Assembly (NCBI GenBank): GCA_944325335.1
Contig: CALUZR010000010.1
Coordinates: 1 to 64,000, forward strand
DNA length: 64,000 nucleotides
Reading direction: 5' to 3'
Origin: an uncultured Parabacteroides sp.
GTDB taxonomy: Bacteria > Bacteroidota > Bacteroidia > Bacteroidales > Tannerellaceae
Below are positions 53,451 through 62,241 of the stretch, one piece after another (position 1 is the first letter of the stretch; every line of letters begins with the position of its first letter). The translations under genes and the position numbers were made by a program. The notes beneath the pieces are model-generated. The model worked only from the letters and a program-made list of their open reading frames with translations, was not told the origin of the DNA and made no database searches.

Positions 53451-54806
53451 ATGGAGAAAGAAGGAACAATATTGATAGTGGATGATAATAGAGCGTTGTT
53501 GGCGGCTGCCAAGATGCTCTTGAAGAATGTGTTTGAGGAAGTGTTTACGTTGTCTTCTCCCAAAAAGTTGCTACAGACGCTCTCGGAACGAGAGGTGGAT
53601 GTAGTGCTTTTGGATATGAATTTCGAGGCGGGACTCAACACAGGCAATGAGGGGCTTTATTGGCTTCACCAGATTAAGGAACGCCATCCAGAGGTGCAAG
53701 TGGTCCTCTTTACCGCCTATGCCGACATTGATTTGGCAGTACGTGGAATGAAAGAGGGTGCCAACAACTTTATAGTGAAGCCTTACGACAATGATAAGCT
53801 CGTCGAGACCTTACGGGCTGCCTATTCGCAAAAGCGGGTAGGCGAGGGGAACGCAGGGGAAATGCCTCAGACGGGGAATATGTATTGGGGTGAATCTCAA
53901 GCGATGATGCGCCTTCACCAACTAATCGAGAAAGTGGCTACGACGGACGCAAACGTGCTCATCACTGGCGAGAATGGGACAGGAAAAGAGATGCTGGCAC
54001 GCGAAATACACGCCCTCTCGAAGCGGAAACGTGCAGCAATGATACCTGTCGATATGGGTGCCATCACGGAGACGCTTTTTGAGAGTGAGCTGTTTGGTTA
54101 CGTCAAAGGGGCATTTACCGATGCCCGCACGGATAGGGCTGGCAAGTTTGAGGCAGCCAACAACGGGACGTTGTTTCTCGATGAGATCGGGAACCTGTCT
54201 TATCATTTGCAAGCCAAGTTGCTAACGGCGTTGCAAAGACGAAGCATTGTTCGCGTGGGGAGCAACACGCCTATTCCGATTAACATCCGATTAATTTGCG
54301 CAACGAACCGCAATTTGCAGGAAATGGTTGCCAAAGAAGAGTTTCGCGAAGACCTTCTCTATCGTATTAACACGATTCATGTCGAGATTCCGCCTCTTCG
54401 CGAACGAAAAGAAGATATTGTGCCATTGGCTCAGCGGTTTCTACATAAATATGGTGCGTTATATCAGAAACCTGGACTTCAGTTCAGCGAAGCAGCGGAA
54501 AGGCTCCTTGAATCCCAACCTTGGCTCGGCAACATTCGCGAATTAGAACACGCTATCGAGAAAGCTGTAATTATTTGTGATGACGATACGGTGGATACAT
54601 TCTATTTTGAATTTCCCAAACAACAGCTTGCCAAGGCGGACGAATCAGTCAAAACGGAAGTCCCGTTTCAGACTTTGGAAGAAATGGAATATAAAATGAT
54701 CCGTGCGGCGATGGAACAGCATGAAGGTAATTTGTCGTTGGTGGCAAACCAGTTGGGAATATCTCGGCAAACGCTTTATAATAAATTGAAGCGATATGGG
54801 CTTTAA
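53451..54806 (+). CDS. NtrC-family sigma-54-dependent response regulator
   Basis: The 451-residue product has a receiver domain (TILIVDDNRALLAAAKMLLK; phospho-Asp in VVLLDMNFEAGL), an AAA+ domain with Walker A GENGTGKEMLAREIH, sigma-54 contact loop GYVKGAFTDARTDRAG, Walker B GTLFLDEIGNL and an arginine finger region, and a Fis-type helix-turn-helix (LSLVANQLGISRQTLYNKLK). It activates RpoN promoters. It overlaps the kinase gene by 11 bp. Confidence 0.95.
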   Translation: MEKEGTILIVDDNRALLAAAKMLLKNVFEEVFTLSSPKKLLQTLSEREVDVVLLDMNFEAGLNTGNEGLYWLHQIKERHPEVQVVLFTAYADIDLAVRGMKEGANNFIVKPYDNDKLVETLRAAYSQKRVGEGNAGEMPQTGNMYWGESQAMMRLHQLIEKVATTDANVLITGENGTGKEMLAREIHALSKRKRAAMIPVDMGAITETLFESELFGYVKGAFTDARTDRAGKFEAANNGTLFLDEIGNLSYHLQAKLLTALQRRSIVRVGSNTPIPINIRLICATNRNLQEMVAKEEFREDLLYRINTIHVEIPPLRERKEDIVPLAQRFLHKYGALYQKPGLQFSEAAERLLESQPWLGNIRELEHAIEKAVIICDDDTVDTFYFEFPKQQLAKADESVKTEVPFQTLEEMEYKMIRAAMEQHEGNLSLVANQLGISRQTLYNKLKRYGL

Positions 54807-56121
54807 ACGTTTTTCCCATAGTTTGACGTGGCAGCTTGTGTTGCTTGTAGCGGTGAGTGGGGGAAGTGTATGGGCGGTTTCCTATATTGAATGGTCTGTT
54901 CTTCCCTTTGCCTTATTGAGCGTGGGGTATCTGATCTTTCGCATTCGCAAATTATACAAACTGAACGCGCAAAAGGTAGCCTTCATGTTTGATGCGATCA
55001 ATAACAACGACTATGCCTTCAAGTATACAACGGATGGCTATTCGGAAGACGACAAATTAGTGCTTAATTCGATGAATCGAATTACTCAAATCCTGTTCCA
55101 GGCTAAAGCTGAGTCGGTACAACGGGAGAAATATTACGAGCTGATTATGAATTCGGTGAAGACTGGAATTATCGTGATAGACGATAAAGGGAACATTTGC
55201 CAATGCAACACGGCGGCATTGCATCTGTTGGGTATCTCTATTTTTACCCACGTGAAGCAGTTGAACCGAATAGATGAAGCATTAGCACATCTAATTGAGA
55301 ACATACAGCCAGGAGAAAAACAGCAAATCTCCTTTATGCACGAACGGGGTGCAGTCAATCTTTCTTTACGCGTTTCGGAAATGCAGTTACGCGACAAGCA
55401 TGTACGCATTATAGTCTTGAATGAAATCAACGATGAAATGGATGAAAAGGAAATTGAATCGTGGATTCGCCTGACCCGTGTGCTTACGCATGAGATTATG
55501 AATTCCGTCGCGCCGATCACTTCCCTTAGTGATACGCTCCTCGCAATGCCAGAGGAGGAAATGAACGGCGATGTGCGGGAAGGTTTGGAAGTGATTCGTA
55601 CGACAGGCAAAGGGCTTATATCTTTTGTCGAATCCTATCGGAAATTCACGCATATTCCTACGCCGCAACCCACGCTTTTTTACATAAACTCATTTCTCGA
55701 GCGAATCATCCGCTTGGCCTGCATGCATCATCCTTGCCCACATATTACGTTCTATCGAGAGATTCAGCCAGACGATTTGATACTTCATGCAGACGAGAAT
55801 CTGATCACCCAGGTCTTGCTCAACCTCTTGAAGAATGCGATTCAAGCCATCGGGCCTGTACAATCTGACGCGTGGATACGCATTCATGCTTACTGCGACG
55901 AGGAGGAACAAGTTATCCTCGAAGTGAGTAACAACGGCCCTGTTATTCCTCCTGATGAGGTCGACCATATTTTCGTCCCCTTCTTCACCACGAAAGAGAA
56001 AGGAAGCGGAATCGGGTTGTCAATTTCGCGTCAAATCATGCGGATCTCAGGAGGAAGTTTGACGCTCAAGACTGGCCCTTCGATACAATACACCACTTTC
56101 GTCCTAACCTTTCCAGGATAA
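54796..56121 (+). CDS. NtrB/AtoS-type sensor histidine kinase
   Basis: The 441-residue product has two adjacent membrane helices at the N-terminus (LTWQLVLLVAVSGGSVWAVS; WSVLPFALLSVGYLIF), a PAS domain (MNSVKTGIIVIDDKGNICQC), HisKA with phospho-His in LTRVLTHEIMNSVAPIT, and the ATPase boxes (QVLLNLLKNAIQAIG; FFTTKEKGSGIGLSISRQIM). It has hardly any periplasmic part, so it senses within the membrane or cytoplasm. Its partner is the overlapping NtrC-type regulator. Confidence 0.93.
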   Translation: MGFKRFSHSLTWQLVLLVAVSGGSVWAVSYIEWSVLPFALLSVGYLIFRIRKLYKLNAQKVAFMFDAINNNDYAFKYTTDGYSEDDKLVLNSMNRITQILFQAKAESVQREKYYELIMNSVKTGIIVIDDKGNICQCNTAALHLLGISIFTHVKQLNRIDEALAHLIENIQPGEKQQISFMHERGAVNLSLRVSEMQLRDKHVRIIVLNEINDEMDEKEIESWIRLTRVLTHEIMNSVAPITSLSDTLLAMPEEEMNGDVREGLEVIRTTGKGLISFVESYRKFTHIPTPQPTLFYINSFLERIIRLACMHHPCPHITFYREIQPDDLILHADENLITQVLLNLLKNAIQAIGPVQSDAWIRIHAYCDEEEQVILEVSNNGPVIPPDEVDHIFVPFFTTKEKGSGIGLSISRQIMRISGGSLTLKTGPSIQYTTFVLTFPG

Positions 56122-56183
56122 AAAGGAACAAATTACAAAATTTCCCTGTTATCAATAACGAATAAGTAAACGACATTCCAGAT

Positions 56184-57440
56184 ATGAAGTTATTAGACAA
56201 ACTTAAAATGAACCACCATCCGCATTCGGCGGCTTTGGATTTGCTCAAATACATTGGGCCGGGATTACTCGTGACGGTCGGATTTATCGATCCAGGCAAC
56301 TGGGCAACTAACTTGGCCGCCGGTTCCGAGTTTGGATATGCATTGCTTTGGGTGGTGACCTTTTCCTCTATCATGTTGATTATTATTCAGCATAACGTGG
56401 CCCATTTGGGGATCGTGACAGGGTTGTGCCTGTCTGAGGCAACGACGCGATATCTACCGAAGAAGCTCAGTCGGCCTATCCTCTTCTCTGCCATGCTTGC
56501 CAGCATCTCCACGTCACTTGCCGAGATCTTGGGTGGAGTCATTGCCTTGAAGATGCTTTTTGGTATACCGATAGAAGTAGGGGCGGTGATTGTGACGTTA
56601 GCTTGTTTTATCATGTTATTATCTAATACATATAGTAAAATAGAGCGTTGGATCATCATGTTTGTCTCTATCATCGGGTTGTCATTTCTCTACGAGTTGG
56701 CATTGGTCGAGGTGGACTGGTCGGCGGCTGCATCCGGCTGGATCAAGCCTACGTTTCCCGAGGGTTCACTTTTGGTGGTGATGAGCGTACTCGGTGCCGT
56801 GGTGATGCCACATAATTTGTTCTTGCACTCGGAGGTGATTCAAAGCCGCAATTGGAACTTGGAGAATGAATCCATCATCAAAAAGCAGCTGAAATATGAA
56901 TTCTACGATACCTTGCTCTCGATGGTGATCGGGTGGGGAATAAACTCGGCCATGATAATCCTGGCGGCCTCCACTTTTTTTCGCGAGAGGATTCCCGTAT
57001 CCGAGTTGGACCAGGCGCAAGCTCTCTTGGTGCCGTTGGTAGGGAATAATGCGGGAGTTATTTTTGCCGCGGCGTTGTTATTGGCGGGTATATCGTCCAC
57101 GATAACTTCCGGCATCGCGGGCGCTTCCATTTTTGCAGGTATCTTTGGTGAGGCTTATCATCATAAGGATTTGCATTCACGGTTAGGAGTTGTTTGTTCT
57201 TATTTGCCCGCTCTTTTGTTGATATTCTTGATTGGGGATCCTTTTCAGGGGCTTATTCTGTCGCAAATGGTTTTAAGCATTCAACTTCCGATTACTATTT
57301 TTACGCAAGTCTATTTAACTTCGAGTCCGAAGGTCATGGGAAAATATGCCAACAGCCGTTCCACGAAAGGAATACTCCTCGTCTTGGGCACCGTAGTTAC
57401 GCTACTCAACTTCGCACTCTTAGTCGAAGTCGTCCTATAA
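56184..57440 (+). CDS. mntH: Nramp-family divalent metal transporter
   Basis: The 418-residue product has about eleven membrane helices. The metal-site motif GFIDPGNWATNLAAGSEFGY is in helix 1, and AVVMPHNLFLHSEVIQSRNW is in helix 6, both as in proton-coupled Mn/Fe importers. It lies 62 bp after the two-component kinase. Whether that system or a metal regulator controls it is not visible. The symbol follows common use; metal preference is not proven. Confidence 0.9.
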   Translation: MKLLDKLKMNHHPHSAALDLLKYIGPGLLVTVGFIDPGNWATNLAAGSEFGYALLWVVTFSSIMLIIIQHNVAHLGIVTGLCLSEATTRYLPKKLSRPILFSAMLASISTSLAEILGGVIALKMLFGIPIEVGAVIVTLACFIMLLSNTYSKIERWIIMFVSIIGLSFLYELALVEVDWSAAASGWIKPTFPEGSLLVVMSVLGAVVMPHNLFLHSEVIQSRNWNLENESIIKKQLKYEFYDTLLSMVIGWGINSAMIILAASTFFRERIPVSELDQAQALLVPLVGNNAGVIFAAALLLAGISSTITSGIAGASIFAGIFGEAYHHKDLHSRLGVVCSYLPALLLIFLIGDPFQGLILSQMVLSIQLPITIFTQVYLTSSPKVMGKYANSRSTKGILLVLGTVVTLLNFALLVEVVL

Positions 57441-57466
57441 AATAAACCCTTTTACATTTTGTTATT

Positions 57467-58483
57467 ATGTATCAAATACGTATTGAACCCCGCACGTTGC
57501 ACTTCAAGCAACCAGCAGGCACCTCGCGCGGCGTCTATACCACGCGCAGGGTATGGTATTTACATTTAACCTCTGATTCGCAGCCCAGGCGGGAGGGCAT
57601 CGGCGAATGTGCGCCGCTTCCGAATCTGAGCTGTGATGACCTCCCCCATTATGAACAGCTTCTCTCGAGCCTTTGTCAGGAAGCCGCACAATCTGGAATC
57701 GATTATGAGCGGTTACGTCCGTATCCATCCATTCTCTTCGGGCTTGAAACGGCCTTTCGTCACTTCGAGCGCGGGACTGCATCGCTATGGGATACCCCTT
57801 TTTCACGAGGAGAACAGGGCATCCCCATCAATGGATTAATCTGGATGGGAAGCTACACGCAGATGTTGTCGCAAATCGAGGCCAAGATGCAGGCCGGCTT
57901 CCGTTGCATCAAGTTGAAAATAGGGGCTATTCATTTCGAGGAGGAGCTGTCTCTCCTCAAAATGATCCGCCGCCATTTCTCCGCTAAAGAGATCGAGCTC
58001 CGCGTAGATGCCAACGGTGCCTTTTCACCTGCTGAAGCACTCGAGAAGCTCCAGCGTTTGTCCGAACTCGATTTGCATTCCATTGAGCAGCCCATCCGGG
58101 CAGGGCAGTGGGATTCCATGGCGCGTCTGTCGCAGCTTTCTCCGTTGCCGATCGCGTTGGATGAGGAATTGATTGGGGTTCATTCCATGAGTCGCAAAAA
58201 GGAATTGCTGGAAACGATCCATCCGCAATATATAATCCTAAAGCCGTCGCTTCACGGGGGACTCTGGGGATCGCAAGAATGGATTGCGGCAGCTTCGCAG
58301 TTAGGTATTGGATGGTGGATCACTTCTGCGCTCGAATCGAATATCGGTCTGAACGCAATCGCCCAATGGTGCGCGACGCTGCAGAACCCGCTACCACAAG
58401 GATTAGGCACCGGAGCGTTATTCACTGACAACATTCCGATGCCTCTCGAAGTCCGCGGCGATGAACTTTGGGTCATTGCCTGA
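57467..58483 (+). CDS. menC: o-Succinylbenzoate synthase (enolase superfamily)
   Basis: The 338-residue product dehydrates SHCHC to o-succinylbenzoate in menaquinone synthesis. Seen: IGECAPLPNLSCDDLPHYEQ, barrel Lys in RCIKLKIGAIHFEEEL, metal ligands in LRVDANGAFSPAEAL, HSIEQPIRAGQ and IALDEELIGVH, and YIILKPSLHGGLWGS. Other men genes are not in the window; it sits alone after mntH with 10 bp to the convergent ridA-like gene. Another enolase-superfamily dehydratase is possible but less likely. Confidence 0.88.
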   Translation: MYQIRIEPRTLHFKQPAGTSRGVYTTRRVWYLHLTSDSQPRREGIGECAPLPNLSCDDLPHYEQLLSSLCQEAAQSGIDYERLRPYPSILFGLETAFRHFERGTASLWDTPFSRGEQGIPINGLIWMGSYTQMLSQIEAKMQAGFRCIKLKIGAIHFEEELSLLKMIRRHFSAKEIELRVDANGAFSPAEALEKLQRLSELDLHSIEQPIRAGQWDSMARLSQLSPLPIALDEELIGVHSMSRKKELLETIHPQYIILKPSLHGGLWGSQEWIAAASQLGIGWWITSALESNIGLNAIAQWCATLQNPLPQGLGTGALFTDNIPMPLEVRGDELWVIA

Positions 58484-58493
58484 CCTCCCTTTT

Positions 58494-58871
58494 TTACTTC
58501 ACCGCTATCACCTCTATTTCCACCAGGCCGTTCTTCGGTAACGTCTTTACGGCGACCGCGGAACGGGCTGGGAAATCTCCGCTGAACTGTGCCGCATACA
58601 CTTCATTCACCGCGGCAAAATCCGCCATGTCTGCTAAGTACACGGTCGTCTTCACTACATTTTCCATCGTATATCCCGCTTCCGCTAAGATCGCCTGGAT
58701 GTTTCGGAACGACTGTTCCGCCTGCGCTTTGACGCCGCCCGGGGCGAAGTCGCCTGTCTCTGGGTCTAATCCGAGTTGCCCTGAGGCAAATAGCATATTT
58801 CCCACTTCAATGGCCTGGCTATACGGTCCGATAGCGGCAGGAGCCTGCTTCGTTGCAATTACTTTCTTCAT
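58494..58871 (-). CDS. RidA-family enamine/imine deaminase
   Basis: The 125-residue product (MKKVIATKQAPAAIGPYSQA; NMLFASGQLGLDPETG; the Arg-containing FPARSAVAVKTLPKNGLVEI) has the normal RidA length and key residues. It hydrolyses reactive 2-aminoacrylate-type intermediates from pyridoxal enzymes. It follows rlmB after 5 bp, so the two share a transcript from the promoter at 59671. Confidence 0.93.
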   Translation of the reverse strand: MKKVIATKQAPAAIGPYSQAIEVGNMLFASGQLGLDPETGDFAPGGVKAQAEQSFRNIQAILAEAGYTMENVVKTTVYLADMADFAAVNEVYAAQFSGDFPARSAVAVKTLPKNGLVEIEVIAVK

Positions 58872-58876
58872 TGTTT

Positions 58877-59647
58877 TTACTCTTTATATGATTCATTTAT
58901 ATGATTGCGTTCTTGCATCCGCTGGCGGACGACCTCATAAATCAAGATGGAAGCTGCCACCGAGACATTCAGGGAGCCAATCGTCCCGAACTGGGGAATC
59001 TTCACCATCGCATCGCATATCCGCAAGTTCTCGTAGGATACGCCCGTGTCTTCCGCGCCCATGACGAGGGCCGTCGGTCCTGCATAGCTTACATCTGTGT
59101 AGTTTTCAGCTGATTTCTCAGATGCGGCATATACGCGTACCCCGCTTTGCTGGAGAAACCGAATCGCGCTGTTAATGCTTTTCTCTTTGCAGACCGGAAT
59201 CACATGCAGCGCGCCGGCCGATGTCTTAATGGCATCCGCATTCACGCTTGCGCTGCCTTTGGCGGGGATTACGATCGCGTCGACACCGGCGCATTCGCAT
59301 GTGCGGGCAATCGCTCCGAAGTTCCTCACATCCGTCACGCCATCAAGTAGGACGATGAACGGGTCGCGCCCTTCTTCATAAATAGAAGGTAGGATGTCTT
59401 CAAGGTGCTGGTAAATCACGGCGGACATGAATGCAATCACTCCTTGGTGATTCTTCCTTGTATAGCGGTCGAGTCGCTCGCTGGGGACACGCTGCACTTG
59501 TATCATCCGTTCGCGCGCCAGCTCTAAGAGTTCTTTCGCTAATTCGCCTTGCAAATCGCGCCTTACTAAGACCTTGTCTATTTCTTTTTCTGCTTGGATG
59601 GCCTCTATGACAGCCCGAATCCCAAACACCATTTCACTTTCTTTCAT
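58877..59647 (-). CDS. rlmB: 23S rRNA (guanosine2251-2'-O)-methyltransferase
   Basis: The 256-residue product starts MKESEMVFGIRAVIEAIQAE with the small substrate-binding domain, followed by the SpoU knot: LLDGVTDVRNFGAIARTCEC, LVMGAEDTGVSYENLRICDA and IPQFGTIGSLNVSVAASILI. Length and motifs are those of RlmB/TrmH-type enzymes. Confidence 0.92.
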   Translation of the reverse strand: MKESEMVFGIRAVIEAIQAEKEIDKVLVRRDLQGELAKELLELARERMIQVQRVPSERLDRYTRKNHQGVIAFMSAVIYQHLEDILPSIYEEGRDPFIVLLDGVTDVRNFGAIARTCECAGVDAIVIPAKGSASVNADAIKTSAGALHVIPVCKEKSINSAIRFLQQSGVRVYAASEKSAENYTDVSYAGPTALVMGAEDTGVSYENLRICDAMVKIPQFGTIGSLNVSVAASILIYEVVRQRMQERNHINESYKE

Positions 59648-59670
59648 AACTTCTTCTTCTTTCTATCTCG

Positions 59671-59678
59671 CAAAGATA
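59671..59678 (-). promoter_or_regulatory. -7 box of rlmB-ridA
   Basis: TATCTTTG on the minus strand, 24 bp before the rlmB start. Confidence 0.55.
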
Positions 59679-59683
59679 CATAT

Positions 59684-60715
59684 TTATAGTATGCCATCCA
59701 AATCCAGATAGGCAAATTGCATTTCATCATTCAAGTGGAAGATCAAACGGTTATTCTCCTCGTCGTAACAGAAGTCTTTGATATCGAAGTGGGTTTCCAA
59801 CGTCTTGATATAGTTCCCATCCAAGTCGAATACGATTAGTTTCGTCTCAGGCGTATAGATGATGTTCCCCTTGTCGATCCGATACCTTATGTCCGCCAGG
59901 TATTTGGAGATGATTTTATCTTTCGCAAACAAAACTTTCCCTTCGAAATAGCCCTTGTTGCCTTTCTCTGAGAGATCCCACTTCTTTCCATACGCGTTGC
60001 AAACCAATTCGCCCTCCAACGTGCATACGGTCAAGAGGTCGTGGTACCAGTATCCTTCCACATACCGGTTATTTTCTGTCGATGCCGCAAAGTTTGTCCG
60101 CTTCCGGCTGATTTCCGGGTGCCCCTCATACGGAAAGAACTTCCGCTCGTTCGTGGTCATATTCCATTTGGCCACCATCGGCTTATAATCATTGTAGTTC
60201 AACACGTGCAAGATTTGCGCATACGAGAGCGTATCATTGACATAGGCAATCCTGATTGGAAACTCGCCCGGATCGATATCCGCCTTCTTCGTGGGAAGAT
60301 AATCCGGGTTTTCCAGCACACTGTCTATGGAAAAACAAAACACGGCTTGTTTTCCATGGTCGAATACATAAAATTCCCTTTTCGTTTCATTCGGGATGAG
60401 CTCACCGATATTGGCAATCTCACCGGGCCCTTGTCCTTTTATCCCTGTGCTGGCCAAATGCTGGAATGTTTTCTTATTTAATATATGTATAAGATAGTCG
60501 TACGATTCCCCGTCTTTTATCAATAGGTATTTATCGAGGAAATACAAACTCCCATGGTTTGTGACAAAGACCGAATCGATCGGAATCGCCTGCATCTTCT
60601 CCTCTACCTCGACTACGTTCGACTCCGCGTCATATTGTTTCACCTGCAGATCTCCCGCGCACGAGGCCAATCCCCACAGGATTACCCCCAAAATAACATT
60701 CAATCCTTTTCTCAT
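59684..60715 (-). CDS. Six-bladed beta-propeller lipoprotein (BF3164-like)
   Basis: The 343-residue product has a lipoprotein signal (MRKGLNVILGVILWGLASCA). It then shows propeller-type repeats: GSLYFLDKYLLIKDGESYDY, LASTGIKGQGPGEIANIGEL, REFYVFDHGKQAVFCFSIDS and KLIVFDLDGNYIKTLETHFD. The G-GPGE motif is typical of the BF3164/DUF4934 group of Bacteroidales. It lies on the cell surface or in the periplasm. Function unknown; it is separated by a terminator from the gene upstream. Confidence 0.82.
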   Translation of the reverse strand: MRKGLNVILGVILWGLASCAGDLQVKQYDAESNVVEVEEKMQAIPIDSVFVTNHGSLYFLDKYLLIKDGESYDYLIHILNKKTFQHLASTGIKGQGPGEIANIGELIPNETKREFYVFDHGKQAVFCFSIDSVLENPDYLPTKKADIDPGEFPIRIAYVNDTLSYAQILHVLNYNDYKPMVAKWNMTTNERKFFPYEGHPEISRKRTNFAASTENNRYVEGYWYHDLLTVCTLEGELVCNAYGKKWDLSEKGNKGYFEGKVLFAKDKIISKYLADIRYRIDKGNIIYTPETKLIVFDLDGNYIKTLETHFDIKDFCYDEENNRLIFHLNDEMQFAYLDLDGIL

Positions 60716-60761
60716 CTTTTTGTTCCTTCTAAGATTAGACTTCTTTTATCCTGTTGCGGTT

Positions 60762-60793
60762 AAAAAAGAAAGGGCATAAAGCCTATGCCCTTT
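60762..60793 (-). terminator. Terminator of the second DUF6261-like gene
   Basis: AAAGGGCATA (60769-60778) pairs with TATGCCCTTT (60784-60793). On the minus strand it is followed by a T-rich run (60762-60767). Confidence 0.8.
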
Positions 60794-60824
60794 CCTTTCC
60801 TGTTTATTTCTTCTAAACCGAGGC

Positions 60825-61970
60825 TTATATCAACGTAATCTCCTTATCAAAATCAATTACCACCGGCTCGCTGAGCGGAGGATTATCCTTGCCGTTATAA
60901 TAGGTCTCAATGTGGAGCGTATACTTTCCTTCGGCCAGATCGGGTACCATGTTGAACTCAATGCGCGTATCCGTATTGACAAGGATGGAGTCTGGTTTGA
61001 CCTTTTCATCCAGCGGATTGTCGTACCAATTGGGCCGGATGATGAGGTCGCCAGCCGCGGTGCCCTCTTTATTTAATAAGATAAGGCCATTCCCTTCGAT
61101 CACCGTGACTGCCCCGCGCTTGATGTCGAGCGGCTTGTCGGGATTCCCGTTTTCCTTTTGGTATACCGCCGTGATTTGAGGTTTGTCGCTATCTGCCGAA
61201 CCCCCATTCGAGCCGTTGCCTTGTGACGAGTTGCCCACCCCGATCACTTTTCGGAAGCGGTAAACCACATCGTTGACGTTATTGATCAATTCCGTCAGCT
61301 CCGTGCGCGTCTCCTCGTTCTTATCGACTATTTCATTCACGATGTAAAGCGAATTGATCGCTTTCGCCATCACGTTGAACGCATTGTCGGTCGCTTCGCG
61401 CAACGAACGCATATCGGCCGCCTCGATTTTTTCTCGCTCGATGCGCATACGCTGGCGGTAGATGGTCTTGAAATTTTCATTTGCCTCTTCAATCTTATCT
61501 GGCATCTCGTCCAGGCCCAGTGTCGTAATCGCCGTAGTGTACGGTTCCTTACGGAATTTCATAACAATATCATCCAAGATCGCGGATTCCGAGTCGTAGC
61601 TCAGCCGCTGCACGTTCGAGCCCGCCTCCTTGAAGATGAAAGCCAGCTTGCGCGCGGCCTCCCGCTTCTCCGTCTCCGGCGCATGGTTCGCATACGCCTG
61701 CACGATCTTTTTATACAAGAGGTAAGCATCATCCCGCGCTTCATCGACCGCGTGCACCGTCTCCGTATCCACAAACGCCCGCTCCGGCTTGAAGCCTGCC
61801 ACCTCGTTGTTTACCGACAGTGCAAAATTGGACCGTGGCACCGAGAAGCCAAACTTATTCGCTATTTCCTCCGGCACTTCACCCAGCAATAACTTCGCGT
61901 ATTGCACGTGCTCGGCATTCTGCGCGTTCTGTCTCGAAAAGTTATAAACAATTTCAGGTGTATTTTCCAT
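60825..61970 (-). CDS. DUF6261-like protein with DUF4469/Ig-like C-terminal domain (2)
   Basis: The 381-residue product is a paralogue of the protein at 37232, equal in length. The helical N-terminal 240 residues differ strongly (MENTPEIVYNFSRQNAQNAE; LREATDNAFNVMAKAINSLY), but the C-terminal domain is close (NTDTRIEFNMVPDLAEGKYT; HIETYYNGKDNPPLSEPVVI; start of the domain after a Gly/Ser/Asn linker GNSSQGNGSNGGSADSDK). There is no signal peptide. Its leader consists of array E. It is monocistronic between its own promoter and terminator. The DUF4469-type tail links it to HU-like proteins; function unknown. Confidence 0.75.
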   Translation of the reverse strand: MENTPEIVYNFSRQNAQNAEHVQYAKLLLGEVPEEIANKFGFSVPRSNFALSVNNEVAGFKPERAFVDTETVHAVDEARDDAYLLYKKIVQAYANHAPETEKREAARKLAFIFKEAGSNVQRLSYDSESAILDDIVMKFRKEPYTTAITTLGLDEMPDKIEEANENFKTIYRQRMRIEREKIEAADMRSLREATDNAFNVMAKAINSLYIVNEIVDKNEETRTELTELINNVNDVVYRFRKVIGVGNSSQGNGSNGGSADSDKPQITAVYQKENGNPDKPLDIKRGAVTVIEGNGLILLNKEGTAAGDLIIRPNWYDNPLDEKVKPDSILVNTDTRIEFNMVPDLAEGKYTLHIETYYNGKDNPPLSEPVVIDFDKEITLI

Positions 61971-62010
61971 TGTTATTATAATGTATTAATTAATTATCGC
62001 CTTATTTTCC

Positions 62011-62241
62011 CGTTTCGCATCTACTGCAACGCCTTTTCCAGCTCCTGGAAATGATTTTGCATCTCGTGCATCGCCTTTTCCAGCCTCCGGAAATCATTTT
62101 GCATTTCCTGCATTGCCTTTTCCAGCTCCTGGAAATCGTTTTGCATCTTCTGCAACTCCTTTTCCAGTGGCTGGAAACCGTCCCCAAAAATGGAGACAGG
62201 TTTTCCAGCTCATGGAATCTTCATTGCATCTGCTGCAAAAT
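62011..62241 (-). repeat. Array E: eleven 21-bp palindromic units in a 5' leader
   Basis: Exactly eleven 21-bp units start at 62011, 62032, 62053, 62074, 62095, 62116, 62137, 62158, 62179, 62200 and 62221 with no insertion or deletion. Two palindrome types alternate: TTTTCCAGnnnCTGGAAA and TTTTGCATnnnnTGCAA. Unit 9 (62179) is decayed. Pairing in arms is kept despite changes (TTCCAGCCTCCGGAA against TTCCAGCTCCTGGAA). The promoter at 62236-62266 overlaps the last unit, so the RNA consists of the array before reaching ATG 61970. The gap 62242-62324 holds only that promoter. Confidence 0.9.

Noticed and set aside
62002-62187. 61-codon Trp-Lys-Arg-Cys repeat frame in array E
   Set aside because: A product of the 21-bp period; an alternative frame is equally open and neither has independent support.
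62011-62241. CRISPR array
   Set aside because: Units are contiguous palindromes with no unique spacers, period 21 bp is too short, and no cas genes occur in the window. The same holds for arrays A to D.
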